From: Candidatus Woesearchaeota archaeon
GTDB lineage: Archaea; Nanobdellota; Nanobdellia; Woesearchaeales; GW2011-AR15
NCBI GenBank assembly: GCA_023701075.1
Contig: JAMPXQ010000026.1
Location: 1-12,361 of the forward strand
DNA length: 12,361 nt
Reading direction: 5' to 3'
Shown: piece after piece, positions 12,230 through 12,361 of the stretch
Layout of the letters: the number at the start of each line of letters is the position of its first letter
How positions within the stretch are numbered: the first letter of the stretch is position 1
Made by a program: the position numbers and the translations under genes
The notes under the pieces: model-generated
Told to the model about the DNA's origin: nothing
The model's database searches: none
What the model saw: the letters and a program-made list of their open reading frames with translations, nothing else

Positions 12230-12275
12230 CATAATAGTAGTAGATTGATGTAGATTCTCATATACCATTAAGAGT

Positions 12276-12361
12276 TCATAAATCATTGATATATCTCCTG
12301 CAGCTCTCGCTTCCACACCTGCAGTATTCTCTCATGGAATTCTTGCTGAACTTGTAATCAA
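12276..12361 (-). CDS. C-terminal fragment of a SET-domain-like protein (runs off the right edge)
   Basis: Seen: reading leftward from the edge, 27 codons then TGA: DYKFSKNSMREYC-RCGSESCRRYINDL. The CxCGxxxCR pattern (three Cys, then Arg) at the very C-terminus is the post-SET zinc motif of SET-domain lysine methyltransferases (CxCGxxxCRG); Gly is replaced by a second Arg here. The upstream 'DYKF' also fits the end of a SET domain. Only this tail is inside the window, so the catalytic region is not seen. The other two minus-strand frames are interrupted by stops, and the frame ends cleanly 46 nt from the convergent regulator gene. Confidence 0.55.
   Translation of the reverse strand, partial: DYKFSKNSMREYCRCGSESCRRYINDL

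Noticed and set aside
12230..12275. TAGTAGTAGATTGATGTAGATT short imperfect repeats
   Set aside because: They are too short and imperfect to call a repeat feature; probably chance in AT-rich spacer between convergent genes.

Overview
The window looks archaeal, most probably from a small-genome (DPANN-like) lineage. It is AT-rich, with frequent ATA (Ile) and AGA/AGG (Arg) codons. TTTAAATA-type TATA boxes lie about 25 nt upstream of many start codons, so several transcripts appear leaderless, while genes inside operons carry GGAGG or GGTGA Shine-Dalgarno sites. The protein families fit: a COG2512-type membrane regulator, a COG1361 S-layer-like protein in a MacB-type ABC operon, and an HTH_45/COG3432-type winged helix. 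The lineage is inferred; no rRNA or tRNA is visible.

Left part (1-2610, minus strand) is a metal, probably copper, module. It holds a 58-aa HMA metallochaperone (1196-1372), an HMA-fused Met/Gly-rich membrane protein (272-1195) and a membrane-anchored cupredoxin (1-270, cut by the window edge). These three are packed with no gap or a 1-nt gap. Upstream are an 18-aa CxxCGC peptide with its own promoter, ideal ribosome binding site and terminator (1551-1607), an unrecognised 140-aa protein (1668-2090), and a membrane-tethered winged-helix regulator whose outside loop carries two Cys and two His (2140-2610).

Centre (2722-6883) is a mixed set of singly promoted genes: two unrecognised proteins (2722-3219, 3340-3960), an MFS exporter (3957-5192), a single-pass membrane protein with a possible SCP2-like domain (5323-5997), and a protein with methyltransferase-like motifs (6029-6883).

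Right part (6969-12229) is an export/envelope module. A minus-strand operon encodes an ABC ATPase, a COG1361-type membrane-anchored extracellular protein, and an FtsX/MacB permease. Upstream lie a 39-aa small gene, a secreted tandem-repeat protein, and a divergent pair made of a 7-TM membrane protein and a winged-helix regulator whose genes overlap by 20 nt. An 18-bp element, 15/18 identical between copies and set 2-3 nt upstream of the TATA box each time, precedes both the ABC operon and the 7-TM/regulator operon. This suggests that the regulator controls itself and the transporter. The right edge holds the last 27 codons of a protein ending in a post-SET-like Cys motif.
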